Source: DAOUCV01 sp034432095
Lineage (GTDB): Bacteria > Chloroflexota > Dehalococcoidia > Dehalococcoidales > UBA2162
Assembly (NCBI GenBank): GCA_034432095.1
Contig: DAOUCV010000094.1
Coordinates: forward strand, 1-27,841
Reading direction: 5' to 3'
DNA: 27,841 bases
The notes below the pieces were generated by a model. It saw nothing but the letters and a program-made list of their open reading frames with translations. It was not told the origin of the DNA and made no database searches. The translations under genes and the position numbers were made by a program. Shown here piece by piece: positions 7,065 to 15,702 of the stretch. Positions within the stretch are counted from its first letter, which is position 1, and the number at the start of each line of letters is the position of its first letter.

Positions 7065-10000
7065 TCTCAGCTTTCCCCTTCTTTTTCCTTACTGCTTTCG
7101 TTTTCTTTTCTCTTAGTTCCAGCAGTTTCTCTTTCTGTTCGTCAGTCAACTCAATACGGCCCAGTTTAGCCATGGCATCGGTATAATTATTAACTATGGT
7201 GGCGAACTGGGCTCCTTCAGCCGCGGAGGCAAATTCCAGTCTTAATCTCTCCGGGTTTATCCCTATCTTTTCCAGGTTCTTTTGAATCACCGGGACGGTC
7301 TTTATTATCTGCTGAACTCCTGAAATATAATGACAATCCTGCGGGTGACACCCGACGATCAAGACAGCATCCTTTCCTTTCAAGAAGGCATCGTAGATAA
7401 ATTTAGGATGTATTCGACCGGAGCACATGACTCTTATTGCTCTAATATTGGGTGCATACTGGATTCGGGAAACCCCAGCCAGGTCGGCAGCGGGATATCC
7501 ACACCAGTTACAGAGGAAAGCTACAATCCTGGGCTTGGATTCTTCTATCGGTACCGAATACGCCGCTTCAATCTGGGAGAGGATTTGCTGGTCAGAAAAA
7601 TGGTTGAGCGACAGGGCCCAGGTGGGGCATACCGCATTGCAGACCCCACACCCTTTACAGGCGGCGGGAATAACTTTTGCTACCTTCCCTTCTTCCGTAT
7701 CTTCAAGCTTTAAGGCGTTGTAGGGACAAGTCCTCACACACAAACCGCACCCTATACATAGACCCTCATTGACCTCACAAATAGCCCCGCTGGCGGTAAT
7801 CGAGTCCTGTGAGAGAATGGTAGTGGCGCGTAAAGCTGCCCCGTTAGCCTGATTAATTGTCTCTGGAATGTACTTGGGATAATGAGCCATCCCGCAGAGG
7901 AAAATACCATCAGTGGCGAAATCGAGGGGCCTTAGTTTCATATGGGCTTCCATGAAAAAGCCATCCCCGGTAAGAGGGACTCTCAACAATTGAGATAGTT
8001 CCTGATTGCCTTCTGAAGTGACGGGTGTGCTCAACACCACTAAATCGGGATTAATCTCTCCCTCCATGGCTAAAGTCGAATCATAAAAAGTTAAGGAAAG
8101 GTCTTCTCCTCTGAGAGTAACTTCCGGTTTTCTCTCCGGTTCATACTGGATAAATAATACCCCCTTCTCCCGCGCCCGGAGATAATAGTCTTCTCTGAAT
8201 CCGTAAGACCGCATATCCCGATAGAAAATGGTGACATCTGTATCCTGGTTCAGTTCCTTGAGTTTCAGGGCATTTTTAAGGGCTTCCCCACAGCAGATGC
8301 GACTGCAGTAAGGTCGCTCCTCATTCCTTGCTCCCACACACTGAATCATTGCCACCTGCTTTAAGTCTTTAGGCAGAGTGTTGGCAGCAATCATATCTTC
8401 AAGCTCCTGCTGGGTTACAATCTTTTTACTCTCTCCGTATCTGTATTCAGTGGGCTTGAGTAATTTACCTCCGGTAGCAACTATGGTTACGCCGTGCTCC
8501 AGCTCCACTGATGTAGCATCCGGAGAGCCAACCTTTACCAGCGTACTCCTGAAATTCCCCACATATCCGGCAAAAGACTTGAGCTCGTAGCCCTTAAAGA
8601 CCCTGATTTTTGCTTCACTCTCCACCTGAGCTATCAGCTTCCTTAAAAAGGGCTGAACCTCCGTTCCTTCCAGGGTGTAGTGAAGGTTTCTCAGGTGTCC
8701 GCCCAGCTCTTGCTCTTTCTCGACCAGATAAACCTCAAATCCCTGCCGGGCTAAAGATAAGGCTGCCGTCATCCCAGCTAGACCACCCCCAAGAACGAGC
8801 CCTTTCTTATTGACCGGCAGTCTGAGTTCTTTTAAGGGAGAGAGATTACGGGCTCTAGCCACCGACATGGCGATAATGTCTTTGGCTTTCTGGGTGGCGT
8901 CTTCCTTGTCCCGGGAATGAACCCAGGTGCAATGCTCTCTTATGTTAGCCACGTCTAGAAGATAGGGATTGAGCCCCGCTTCACGAAGTGCTTCTCGAAA
9001 TACCGGTTCATGGTCCCGGGGAGTGCAGGCAGCGACCACTACCCGGTTCAACCCCTTCTCTTTAATCGCTTTGGTCATCTTGCGGAGAGCGTCGGAGGCG
9101 CAGGAGATGACCTGGTCTTCACAATAGACGACGTCCTTCAATGTTGAAGCGTAGGCTACCAGTGAAGGAACATCGGCAACGCCGGCAATGTTGCTCCCGC
9201 AATGGCAGATGAAAACTCCAATCTTCAGTTCCTCGCCTTCAACTGACCTTTCTTTCGGATACGTTTTTATCTGAGTCAGGGTCCCCCTCTGGCTGGCGAG
9301 CAGTTGAGCCGCCATCGCCCCGGCTCCGCTGGCTGAAGCGATGGAATCGGGAATGTCCATCGGGCCGGTAAACGTTGCTGCCGGGAAAACCCCCGGACGG
9401 TCGGCTACTTCGCTGGGCGAAAAGGGGTTTGTCTGACAAAACCCGTGTTCATTGAGCTTCAAGCCGATTATCTCAGCTAAGGCTCGGTTGTCTTTTGAAG
9501 GACTCATTCCCACAGATAGAACAACCATATCAAATTCTTCTTCATGGATGGCATGGTCGTCATCAGAGGTATAAGTAACGACGAGGTTATTGTTCCGCTT
9601 GTTCTCTTTTAGTGAAGAGACTCTCTTTCTGATAAAGCGAGCGCCCTCCATTTTTTGGGCCCGGTTATAGAAATCTTCAAACCCCTTGCCAAAGCTCCGG
9701 ATATCATTATGAAAGATGGCGACCTCGGTCTGCGGGTAATGGTTCTTTACCAGAATCATCTGTTTGATGGCATAGGTACAGCATATTCCCGAGCAATAGG
9801 TATTACCTAATCTTGTGTCCCGTGAACCAACACACTGAAGCCAGGCAATCTTTGACGGGGTCTTTCCATCGGACCGGCGTAAGACCTCTCCCTTATAAGG
9901 TCCAGATGCATTTAGGATTCTCTCAAACTCCAGACTGGTCATAACATTCTTCAATCTTCCATAGCCGTACGCTCCGCTGGCTCTGGCATCAAAAATCTCA

Positions 10001-10599
10001 TATCCCGGGCTGACAATTATGGCGCCAACGTGCATTACGCCCTTTTTTCTTTTCTGCGAGAAGTCAATCGCCTTCGCCTGGCAGACCGGGATACAGATGG
10101 TACACTTATTTTGAAAGTATAAACAGGCCTCTCTATTGATGACGGAAACCGCCGGAATCGCCTGAGGACACCAGATATCTATCGCTTTTGCTGTTGCCAG
10201 GTTCTCCTCGAACGGGTTAGGTAGCGTATACGGGCAGTAAGTAGAGCAGGTTCGGCAACCCACACAAAGGTCTTCATTCACATAACGGGGTCTTCGGGTC
10301 ACAGTTACGGTAAAGTTGCCGGCTTCCCCCTCCACGGTCTCTATATCGGTGTTGGCCAGGATTCTTATGTTAGGATGCCGACCGGCCTCCGCCATCTTGG
10401 GGCCCAGTATTCAGAGGGAACAATCCAGGGTAGGAAAGGTCTTGTCTAGCTGGGCCATCTTACCCCCAATCATGGGGGCTTTCTCGACCAGGTAGACCTT
10501 AAATCCTGTATCAGCTAAATCCAGAGCCGCTTGTATGCCGCTAATCCCTCCCCCAACTACCAGTACCGCCCCGACAGGCGAGTTTGTCCCGTTTCCCAC
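7024..10599 (-). CDS. Selenocysteine-containing HdrA fusion: two HdrA modules plus MvhD domain
   Basis: 1191 residues when the in-frame UGA at 10413-10411 is read as Sec63. GTG start at 10599 overlaps the stop of the preceding gene (TAGTG). Module 1: FAD Rossmann motif near residue 15 (GGGISG), D-C-S-L-U, ferredoxin cysteines at 112/115/118/122 and 159/166/169/173, and the HdrA signature C-x12-C-x3-C-C at 256-274. Module 2: N-terminal HdrA domain (about 459-505), second FAD motif near 602-612 (GLVLGGGLAG) and C-x10-C-x3-C-C at 754-770. Then two [4Fe-4S] motifs (948-958, 981-991) and an MvhD-type domain from about 1024 with Cys1030, 1033, 1059, 1084, 1089. HdrA is the flavin-based electron-bifurcating subunit; MvhD links it to an electron-donor module. 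A decayed gene is unlikely because reading frame and motifs are intact on both sides of the UGA. Confidence 0.88.
10373..10390 (-). promoter_or_regulatory. Bacterial SECIS-like hairpin in hdrA
   Basis: On the minus strand a 7-bp stem with one mismatch (GGAGGCC / GGCATCC) closes a GGTC loop beginning 27 nt after the UGA. Bacterial SECIS elements sit just after the UGA with a G-U in the apical loop, so spacing and loop both fit. The folding was judged by eye. Confidence 0.7.
10411..10413 (-). other. In-frame UGA read as selenocysteine (Sec63 of HdrA)
   Basis: The codon falls in T-F-P-T-L-D-C-S-L-[UGA]-I-L-G-P-K-M, at the place where HdrA homologues carry Cys (D-C-S-x-C). Frame, HdrA similarity and protein length continue without change after it. 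HdrA selenoproteins are known from methanococci. Confidence 0.85.
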
Positions 10600-11072
10600 T
10601 AGAGTTCTTCTACCTCCTCTTCTTCCTCTTCCTCAACTACTTCTACCTCCTCCGTCCTTTCAGGTCCGTATGTCAAAGCCTCGGTAGCACACCACTGAAC
10701 GCACATCGGCCCTCCTTCTGGCATCGGTTCACCACAGGCATCGCATTTCAGGGCAACACCCGAATCGGGCTCCTTAAAGAGGTCGCGGGAGGGACAGGAG
10801 GACCGGCAGAAAGAGCACTCACCGTATTCTTTCCCGTTGATTATCATTCTATATCTGGCGTTACATTCAGTCTCGGTATATTCACCGGCAAGTATCGGGA
10901 CGTATATGTCGTTGCCTTCATCCCGAAAGACCCGAATTCGAGACCTGGCAGGGTTAACAATATTATACTTTGGCTGAGCGTGAAAGGCGGAGCAAGCCAT
11001 CTCACACGCCCGGCAACCAGTGCATTTGTCCGGGTTAATTTTTATTGTTTTTATTGTCTTTATCTTTTTCAT
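10599..11072 (-). CDS. BamC-like multi-[4Fe-4S] ferredoxin subunit of the AOR
   Basis: 157 residues. Cys17, 20, 23, 27 form the first motif. Cys70, 86, 89, 93 and Cys110, 113, 124, 128 provide further clusters, the pattern of the electron-transfer subunits that accompany AOR/BamB-type enzymes. The C-terminus is a nearly pure Glu/Val tail (about residues 141-157). Start supported by AGAGGT 8 nt upstream; the gap to the AOR gene is 38 nt, and the stop overlaps the hdrA start. The likely role is to pass electrons between the tungsten site and HdrA. An HycB/DmsB-like alternative label would mean the same function. Confidence 0.85.
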   Translation of the reverse strand: MKKIKTIKTIKINPDKCTGCRACEMACSAFHAQPKYNIVNPARSRIRVFRDEGNDIYVPILAGEYTETECNARYRMIINGKEYGECSFCRSSCPSRDLFKEPDSGVALKCDACGEPMPEGGPMCVQWCATEALTYGPERTEEVEVVEEEEEEEVEEL

Positions 11073-11110
11073 CCGTGATACCTCTTGTTTAAGATTGGCG
11101 AAGTATCCTG

Positions 11111-13051
11111 CTAGGTCGGCAAAATCCCTCTTCGTTCAAAGTCATCGCTAACATAACTAAGACCGAGCTTGTCCAGAGTCTCTCTGGTAGGAATACCGTC
11201 ATTATTCCATCCCTTAAATTTGTAATAGTCGTCAAGCAGTTTTTGCTCGAACTCATGGTCTCTTACTGCCCAGTGGTCAGCAGGAGGCACCTCGTCCTTC
11301 CTCCTCATGCCTCTTCTTATATTAACGGCTCTGACCAGATTCCGGTTCCTTCTGGCTATTTCCCAAAGTCCAGCTTCATCAAGCTCCATTCCGGTCGCCA
11401 GCGAGATTAAATGGGGTATATTATGAATGTGATACGCTGGCCCACCGCCAAGAAGGCTGTCGGCTCCTGGCCTCCCGCCAAATTGACCCCGGAATGATGA
11501 CAGAAATCCACAGAGCCCGACACTGTCGTCAATGTAATGCATCGTCTCATTCCAATCACTGATGGCGCAGGCGGCCTCGTTAGATACTACTTCACGTTTT
11601 TCCCATTCCAAAAAGTACTGTTTGAACTTGTCGTTGGGCGCGGCAACCCAATCTCTGACGAACTTTTCCCTCTCCTCTCTGGTAGGAAGAGGGTCCTGGG
11701 GGAAAGACCCTTCAGTCTGGGTAATGGCCATCTTCTCACTGGTGGCTATCATCAGGAAATAGGGAGGGTTCAGCTTGCCCAGCTTGATGGGCAGCTGCTC
11801 AAGTTTTTTCGTGGTATTATGGTCGTATTTTTCTGCGCCCTTACCAATCTGGCGGGCTGCCCAATAAACACCATTGGCTAGAATATCTCCAATCCCTTCC
11901 CGGTGAACAATTTTTTCAATCAGGTAGAGGAATCTCCCCCTGACATCGGAAGGAAATCCCGGCATGTCCTGATCAGTTAAAATGCCGGCTTCGTAGAGCT
12001 CAATGGCAAAGGCAATAACCTGTGGTGTTGAGTATGAGTCCAGTCCATACTCCTGAGTAACACCGAGGATGTCATAACTAAAGTCCAGCTCCTGGAAAGC
12101 TGCCATATGATAGGTATCTTTGGCATAGCATTTATAGGAAAATCTTCGCCGCCCCGGGTAGGAAATCACGTTATGGCACGTTTTCGGGCAGTTATAGCAA
12201 CTTCTCTGTCGGTCCAGGTGCTCATATTTTATCTTGGTAAACCTCTCCTGGATTTCCTTGTTCCAGTAGCCTTTTCTCCGCACGCGTGCATTGCCCCAGG
12301 CAAAATTGTCATGGTGGAAGGCGTCATTCTCGTCGTAGGCCATCCAGTCCCCGAGATTCGGGTTCTCACTAATTTCCTTCCTCAGGCGGAGACTTATCTC
12401 AAAAAGTTCTGCCGGTCGGGCGATATAGATATCCTTTGTCCCGTAAACGGCGATCGCCTTTAACCTTTTATCCCCCATAATCGAGCCCGGTCCTCGGCTG
12501 GCACAGCCACAACTGCTATCAATGGTAGCCACATAGACCCTGTTTTCACCGGCCGGGCCAATTGCCGCTACCTGTGCCTTGTCCTGCTTCAACTCCTGTT
12601 GAATAAGCTCCGCAGTCTCATGCGAACCTTTCCCCCGCAGGTGAGTAGCCTCACGGATCTCAACTTTGTCATTGTTTATCCAGATGTAAACCAGGTCGGG
12701 GGCTTTACCACGAATGACTATCTTATCATAACCAGCGTATTTCATCTCCGGGGCAAAGAACCCCCCCATTACTGAATGTATCTGCAGGTTCGTCTGAGGG
12801 GAAAAGGTGCTGACAATGGTGCGATTGGCACCGGGGATGGGTGTGGCATCTAAAAGACCACTGCTGAATATCAGCAGGTTATCAGGGGAAAAGGGTTCAA
12901 CCTCGGGGGGAACCCTGTCCCATAGTATCTTCGCGGCTGTACCCTGTCCCCCCAGATGGAGTTCAGTTAGTTTCGGGTCAGTCTCTACCTTTTCAACGCT
13001 TCCTTTGGACAGGTCAATTTCTAAATTATACCCCGTCTCTGCGTATCTCAT
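11111..13051 (-). CDS. Tungsten-type aldehyde:ferredoxin oxidoreductase, BamB-like
   Basis: 646 residues, close to BamB (about 650) and longer than classical AOR (about 605). The N-terminal pterin-binding domain has the usual L-H-L-G-G-x-G-T-A-A-K and G-A-N-R motifs. Cluster ligands are Cys285, Cys288, Cys292 and Cys514 (V-G-L-C-G-F). The family holds tungsten or molybdenum in bis-pterin form and either oxidises aldehydes to acids or, as BamB, reduces benzoyl-CoA. The sequence alone does not decide between these. GGGGGTG ribosome-binding site; 16 nt after the PaaX-like gene and 38 nt before the BamC-like gene. A PaaX-type regulator as first gene of the operon favours an aromatic or acyl-CoA substrate. 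Confidence 0.9.
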   Translation of the reverse strand: MRYAETGYNLEIDLSKGSVEKVETDPKLTELHLGGQGTAAKILWDRVPPEVEPFSPDNLLIFSSGLLDATPIPGANRTIVSTFSPQTNLQIHSVMGGFFAPEMKYAGYDKIVIRGKAPDLVYIWINNDKVEIREATHLRGKGSHETAELIQQELKQDKAQVAAIGPAGENRVYVATIDSSCGCASRGPGSIMGDKRLKAIAVYGTKDIYIARPAELFEISLRLRKEISENPNLGDWMAYDENDAFHHDNFAWGNARVRRKGYWNKEIQERFTKIKYEHLDRQRSCYNCPKTCHNVISYPGRRRFSYKCYAKDTYHMAAFQELDFSYDILGVTQEYGLDSYSTPQVIAFAIELYEAGILTDQDMPGFPSDVRGRFLYLIEKIVHREGIGDILANGVYWAARQIGKGAEKYDHNTTKKLEQLPIKLGKLNPPYFLMIATSEKMAITQTEGSFPQDPLPTREEREKFVRDWVAAPNDKFKQYFLEWEKREVVSNEAACAISDWNETMHYIDDSVGLCGFLSSFRGQFGGRPGADSLLGGGPAYHIHNIPHLISLATGMELDEAGLWEIARRNRNLVRAVNIRRGMRRKDEVPPADHWAVRDHEFEQKLLDDYYKFKGWNNDGIPTRETLDKLGLSYVSDDFERRGILPT

Positions 13052-13067
13052 TTTTCACCCCCTTAGC

Positions 13068-13889
13068 CTAATAAGCCTTCAATACCGAATCAAAATACTT
13101 ATTTGCTTTTTCCGCCAGCAAATTGTGATACTCATAGAATATGGCGCTTGCCTGCGAACGCAACCAGTTTTTAGGCAGTAGCTCCTCTGGCAAATCAGGG
13201 TCAAAGTAAGGCAGCCGGCGGTATTCGTGAATCAGCTTGAACCTCTCAGTAAAACACTCGCTGGGTTCGATGTTCTCGCCATTCTTAAGACGCTCACGGT
13301 GCTCCTCTAACTTGGCACGATATTCGTTGATAAAATTGGCATACCTCTTATGAATACGGTCAAGGTCCCAGCATCGGGCAATAATTGCCTTGGGGTCACT
13401 GAAACCAAGCTGCTTTGCCTGAAATATTTGCACGTATTCCTTAATCTTAAGCCTCTTCGCCAGCGCTTCAACTTCCTTGCTTAAATCACGCGGTGAAATC
13501 CAGGTAGCCGTGCTCAGAGGTCCGTAGCCCATCCAGGTCAATTCCTGACGCAGTGTGTCCCTAGCTTCTCGTTTTTTCTCGGGGATAAAGTAGACAATGA
13601 CGCTCCAATAGCCATCCCAGTTACCGCTCTCACGCTGAAATATACGCCTTTCACCCTCTTCCAGCAAGCCCGTGCCTTCTTTTGTCAACGAATAATAACT
13701 CCTCCCCCCACTACGCCTTACCTTCAGAAGACCATCCCGACACATTCTCGATACGGCTGACCTGACAGACTGCTCGGAGAGACCGAAATTGCCCAGCAGC
13801 TTTATCAGACTGCCGATTCCAATTTCTCCCCCCCGGTAGCGGACATAGTCCCCATAAAGGGTCAGCATTGCAGCTCTAGGACGGAACAT
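13068..13889 (-). CDS. PaaX-family transcriptional repressor
   Basis: 273 residues. An N-terminal winged helix (about 1-75, with R-P-R-A-A-M-L-T-L-Y-G-D-Y and S-E-Q-S-V-R-S-A-V-S-R-M) is followed by the PaaX central and C-terminal domains, including Y-W-S-V-I-V-Y-F-I-P-E. PaaX proteins repress phenylacetate-type catabolic genes and are released by aryl-CoA such as phenylacetyl-CoA. First gene of the AOR-Hdr operon, so it should also autoregulate. The ATG at 13889 has no clear Shine-Dalgarno; an ATG at codon 8 is possible but would cut into the conserved start of the domain. The ligand here is inferred, not shown. Confidence 0.9.
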   Translation of the reverse strand: MFRPRAAMLTLYGDYVRYRGGEIGIGSLIKLLGNFGLSEQSVRSAVSRMCRDGLLKVRRSGGRSYYSLTKEGTGLLEEGERRIFQRESGNWDGYWSVIVYFIPEKKREARDTLRQELTWMGYGPLSTATWISPRDLSKEVEALAKRLKIKEYVQIFQAKQLGFSDPKAIIARCWDLDRIHKRYANFINEYRAKLEEHRERLKNGENIEPSECFTERFKLIHEYRRLPYFDPDLPEELLPKNWLRSQASAIFYEYHNLLAEKANKYFDSVLKAY

Positions 13890-13909
13890 GAGTATGTCTT
13901 ATTTTTTGG

Positions 13910-13930
13910 ATTGCGTTAATTTTACGCAAT
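13910..13930. promoter_or_regulatory. Dyad operator candidate of the PaaX-AOR-Hdr operon
   Basis: Perfect 7-bp inverted arms ATTGCGT-N7-ACGCAAT lie immediately downstream of the -10 box, across the expected transcription start. A repressor bound here would block initiation. The PaaX-family protein encoded by the first gene is the obvious candidate. Confidence 0.6.
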
Positions 13931-13933
13931 ATC

Positions 13934-13962
13934 ATGATATCACTAATCTACTCCCTTGTCAA
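13934..13962 (-). promoter_or_regulatory. Promoter of the PaaX-AOR-Hdr operon
   Basis: On the minus strand TTGACA (13962-13957), 17 bp, TATCAT (13939-13934). Transcription would start near 13927, giving a leader of about 38 nt. Confidence 0.75.
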
Positions 13963-14104
13963 ACCCCGAAGGGCTCTGTTACTGGCTAGCCAGCCTCAAA
14001 GCTGTTATACTTAGAAAAAGCTGGAAACTCCGCAGGGTTGGACAACGGGTATTTTACCCTTTAGTCAGCATTTTGACCGACCTCATATAAATTTCGGAGG
14101 TATA

Positions 14105-14869
14105 ATGTCACAAGATAAAAGTGTGGCGTGGGTTGAATATACCAGGGTGAATGCGGAAGTTACTAAGGCTAAGGAAAGAGTAGTGACCGAATTTGGTCTG
14201 TCAATTTTTATCAACGGAAGGCATTTTGCCACAGCGATGATAACGCCCATGATGAAGAAGGAGTTTATCATTGGACATCTATTTGGGCAGGGCATCATAG
14301 AAAATATTACCGACATAGAATCAATAACACTAAAAGGTAATATAGCTGAGGTAACTTTGCCCAAGATGGAAGACAAGGCAAAATCATCTCCGGAAATACA
14401 TTCTGATTTTAAGGTTAGCCGAGAAGATATTTTCAATGGTGTCAAAGCAATCCTAAAATCTAAAATATATGCCGAAACTGAAGCGATACATTCTGCTGGG
14501 CTGTTTAAACGAGGGGCAGAACCAATTTGCATAACAGAAGACGTAGGAAGGCACAATGCACTAGACAAAGTGATAGGCTATGCACTGATTAATAGGATTG
14601 ACCTTAGAAATACATTTTTGACCTCAACCGGAAGGATGGCTTCTGACATGGTATCAAAGATCTGCCGAGCGAATATTCCCATTGCAGCAACAAAGACAGC
14701 GGTAACAAAATTGGGGATTGAAATTGGTGAAAGGTGCGGATTGACAATCATCGGATTTGTCAGGGATATAGGGACTGAGGTCACCACAGGTATGGATATA
14801 AGAATTACCACCGAGCGAGGAATGAAAATTTACACAAACCCCCAAAGAGTACTTTTTGACAACAAGTAA
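14105..14869 (+). CDS. fdhD: FdhD-family sulfurtransferase homologue lacking the CxxC loop
   Basis: 254 residues. The family signature E-D-V-G-R-H-N-A-L-D-K-V-I-G is present (about residues 144-157), as is the T-S-T-G-R-M motif. FdhD passes sulfur from cysteine desulfurase to Mo/W-bis-pterin enzymes of the formate dehydrogenase type through a C-x-x-C loop. That loop should precede the D-V-G-R-H motif by roughly 40 residues, but the region (about 86-111) has no cysteine at all. CGGAGGT ribosome-binding site. It is divergent from the tungsten-enzyme operon, so a role in its cofactor is plausible. The gene is visibly more A/T-rich than its neighbours. Confidence 0.85.
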   Translation: MSQDKSVAWVEYTRVNAEVTKAKERVVTEFGLSIFINGRHFATAMITPMMKKEFIIGHLFGQGIIENITDIESITLKGNIAEVTLPKMEDKAKSSPEIHSDFKVSREDIFNGVKAILKSKIYAETEAIHSAGLFKRGAEPICITEDVGRHNALDKVIGYALINRIDLRNTFLTSTGRMASDMVSKICRANIPIAATKTAVTKLGIEIGERCGLTIIGFVRDIGTEVTTGMDIRITTERGMKIYTNPQRVLFDNK

Positions 14870-15045
14870 AGAGACGTTGGTAGCATACATTCCAACTCCT
14901 CTTCGAGAAGAAGGTAATGATTCCGGCTCTTCAGCAATTATCCGCTGCTTACCCTCGACCCGCAACATGAGTCTAACACCACGAGTGTTCAGGGTCAATC
15001 CAACGGCAACTTCACCTAGTGCAATCCTAAGTGCAGCCGCTTGCC

Positions 15046-15075
15046 TTGCCTGCCATAAAATGCTATGATTATAAT
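15046..15075 (+). promoter_or_regulatory. Promoter of the DJ-1-like gene
   Basis: TTGCCT (15046-15051), 18 bp, TATAAT (15070-15075), about 45 bp before the start codon. Confidence 0.55.
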
Positions 15076-15119
15076 TTTTATAGAAGGCATAGTCTTATCT
15101 TCACAGGAGGTCGAAAAGT

Positions 15120-15629
15120 ATGGCGGAGAAGAAGATTCTTATCGTCATACCACCCTATAATTTCCATGACCAGGAATATGAAATGTGCCGGCGGCACTGG
15201 GAAAGTCGTGGATACAAAGTCACCGTGGCTTCACTGGAACGCGTGACGGCCAGAGGAGAGAAAGGCACGGCTGTTCCAGTGGATGTGGCAGTGAAAGATG
15301 TGAAGTACTATGACTATGACGCCATCGTTTTTATTGGCGGTGACGGAACGAGACACCTATTTGATAATGAAAAGGTACGTGAGCTGGCGAAAGACGCCAA
15401 GTACAAGGTGCTCGGGGCGACCGGCAATGCCACCATCCTGCTTGCCCTCGCCGGCGTAATGGATGGCAAGAAGGTGACCGGCCCTCCAGAATCCGCTAGC
15501 TGGCTGGTGAAAGGCAAGGGGAACTATACCGGACAGCCAGTCCAGGTGGACGAGAAACTGGTTACCATCCAAGACACAACCTTCGCAGGCGAGTTTGCTA
15601 ATGCCATTGCTCGAGCCCTAGAGAAATGA
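15120..15629 (+). CDS. DJ-1/PfpI-like family protein without nucleophile cysteine
   Basis: 169 residues. The fold is recognisable from K-K-I-L-I-V-I-P near the start, Y-D-A-I-V-F-I-G-G in the middle and D-G-K-K-V-T-G after the nucleophile elbow. At the elbow, where PfpI-type proteins read A-I-C-H/A-G, this one reads G-A-T-G-N, with no Cys. Protease, glyoxalase or deglycase chemistry by the standard mechanism is therefore unlikely; a binding or structural role is possible. Start supported by AGGAGGT. Single gene with its own promoter, convergent with the GH51 gene. Confidence 0.75.
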   Translation: MAEKKILIVIPPYNFHDQEYEMCRRHWESRGYKVTVASLERVTARGEKGTAVPVDVAVKDVKYYDYDAIVFIGGDGTRHLFDNEKVRELAKDAKYKVLGATGNATILLALAGVMDGKKVTGPPESASWLVKGKGNYTGQPVQVDEKLVTIQDTTFAGEFANAIARALEK

Positions 15630-15702
15630 CACCAGTGGCACGGAAGAAGAAGTACCAGCCTGACAAATCCAGTCCCATTCAACTAAGATGGAACGTTATC
15701 GT

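Noticed and set aside
10396..10599. hdrA split by a stop codon, suggesting a pseudogene or two separate genes
   Set aside because: The stop is UGA at a conserved Cys position, the frame is the same on both sides, a SECIS-like hairpin follows, and the rest of the operon is intact; selenocysteine explains all of this.
14654..14998. Minus-strand ORF of 114 codons over the fdhD 3' end
   Set aside because: Mostly the complementary frame of a well-supported fdhD gene, with no family resemblance.
14856..15068. Possible + strand ORF of 70 codons between fdhD and the DJ-1-like gene
   Set aside because: No ribosome-binding site, overlaps the fdhD end, no recognisable protein features, and its end overlaps the promoter of the next gene.
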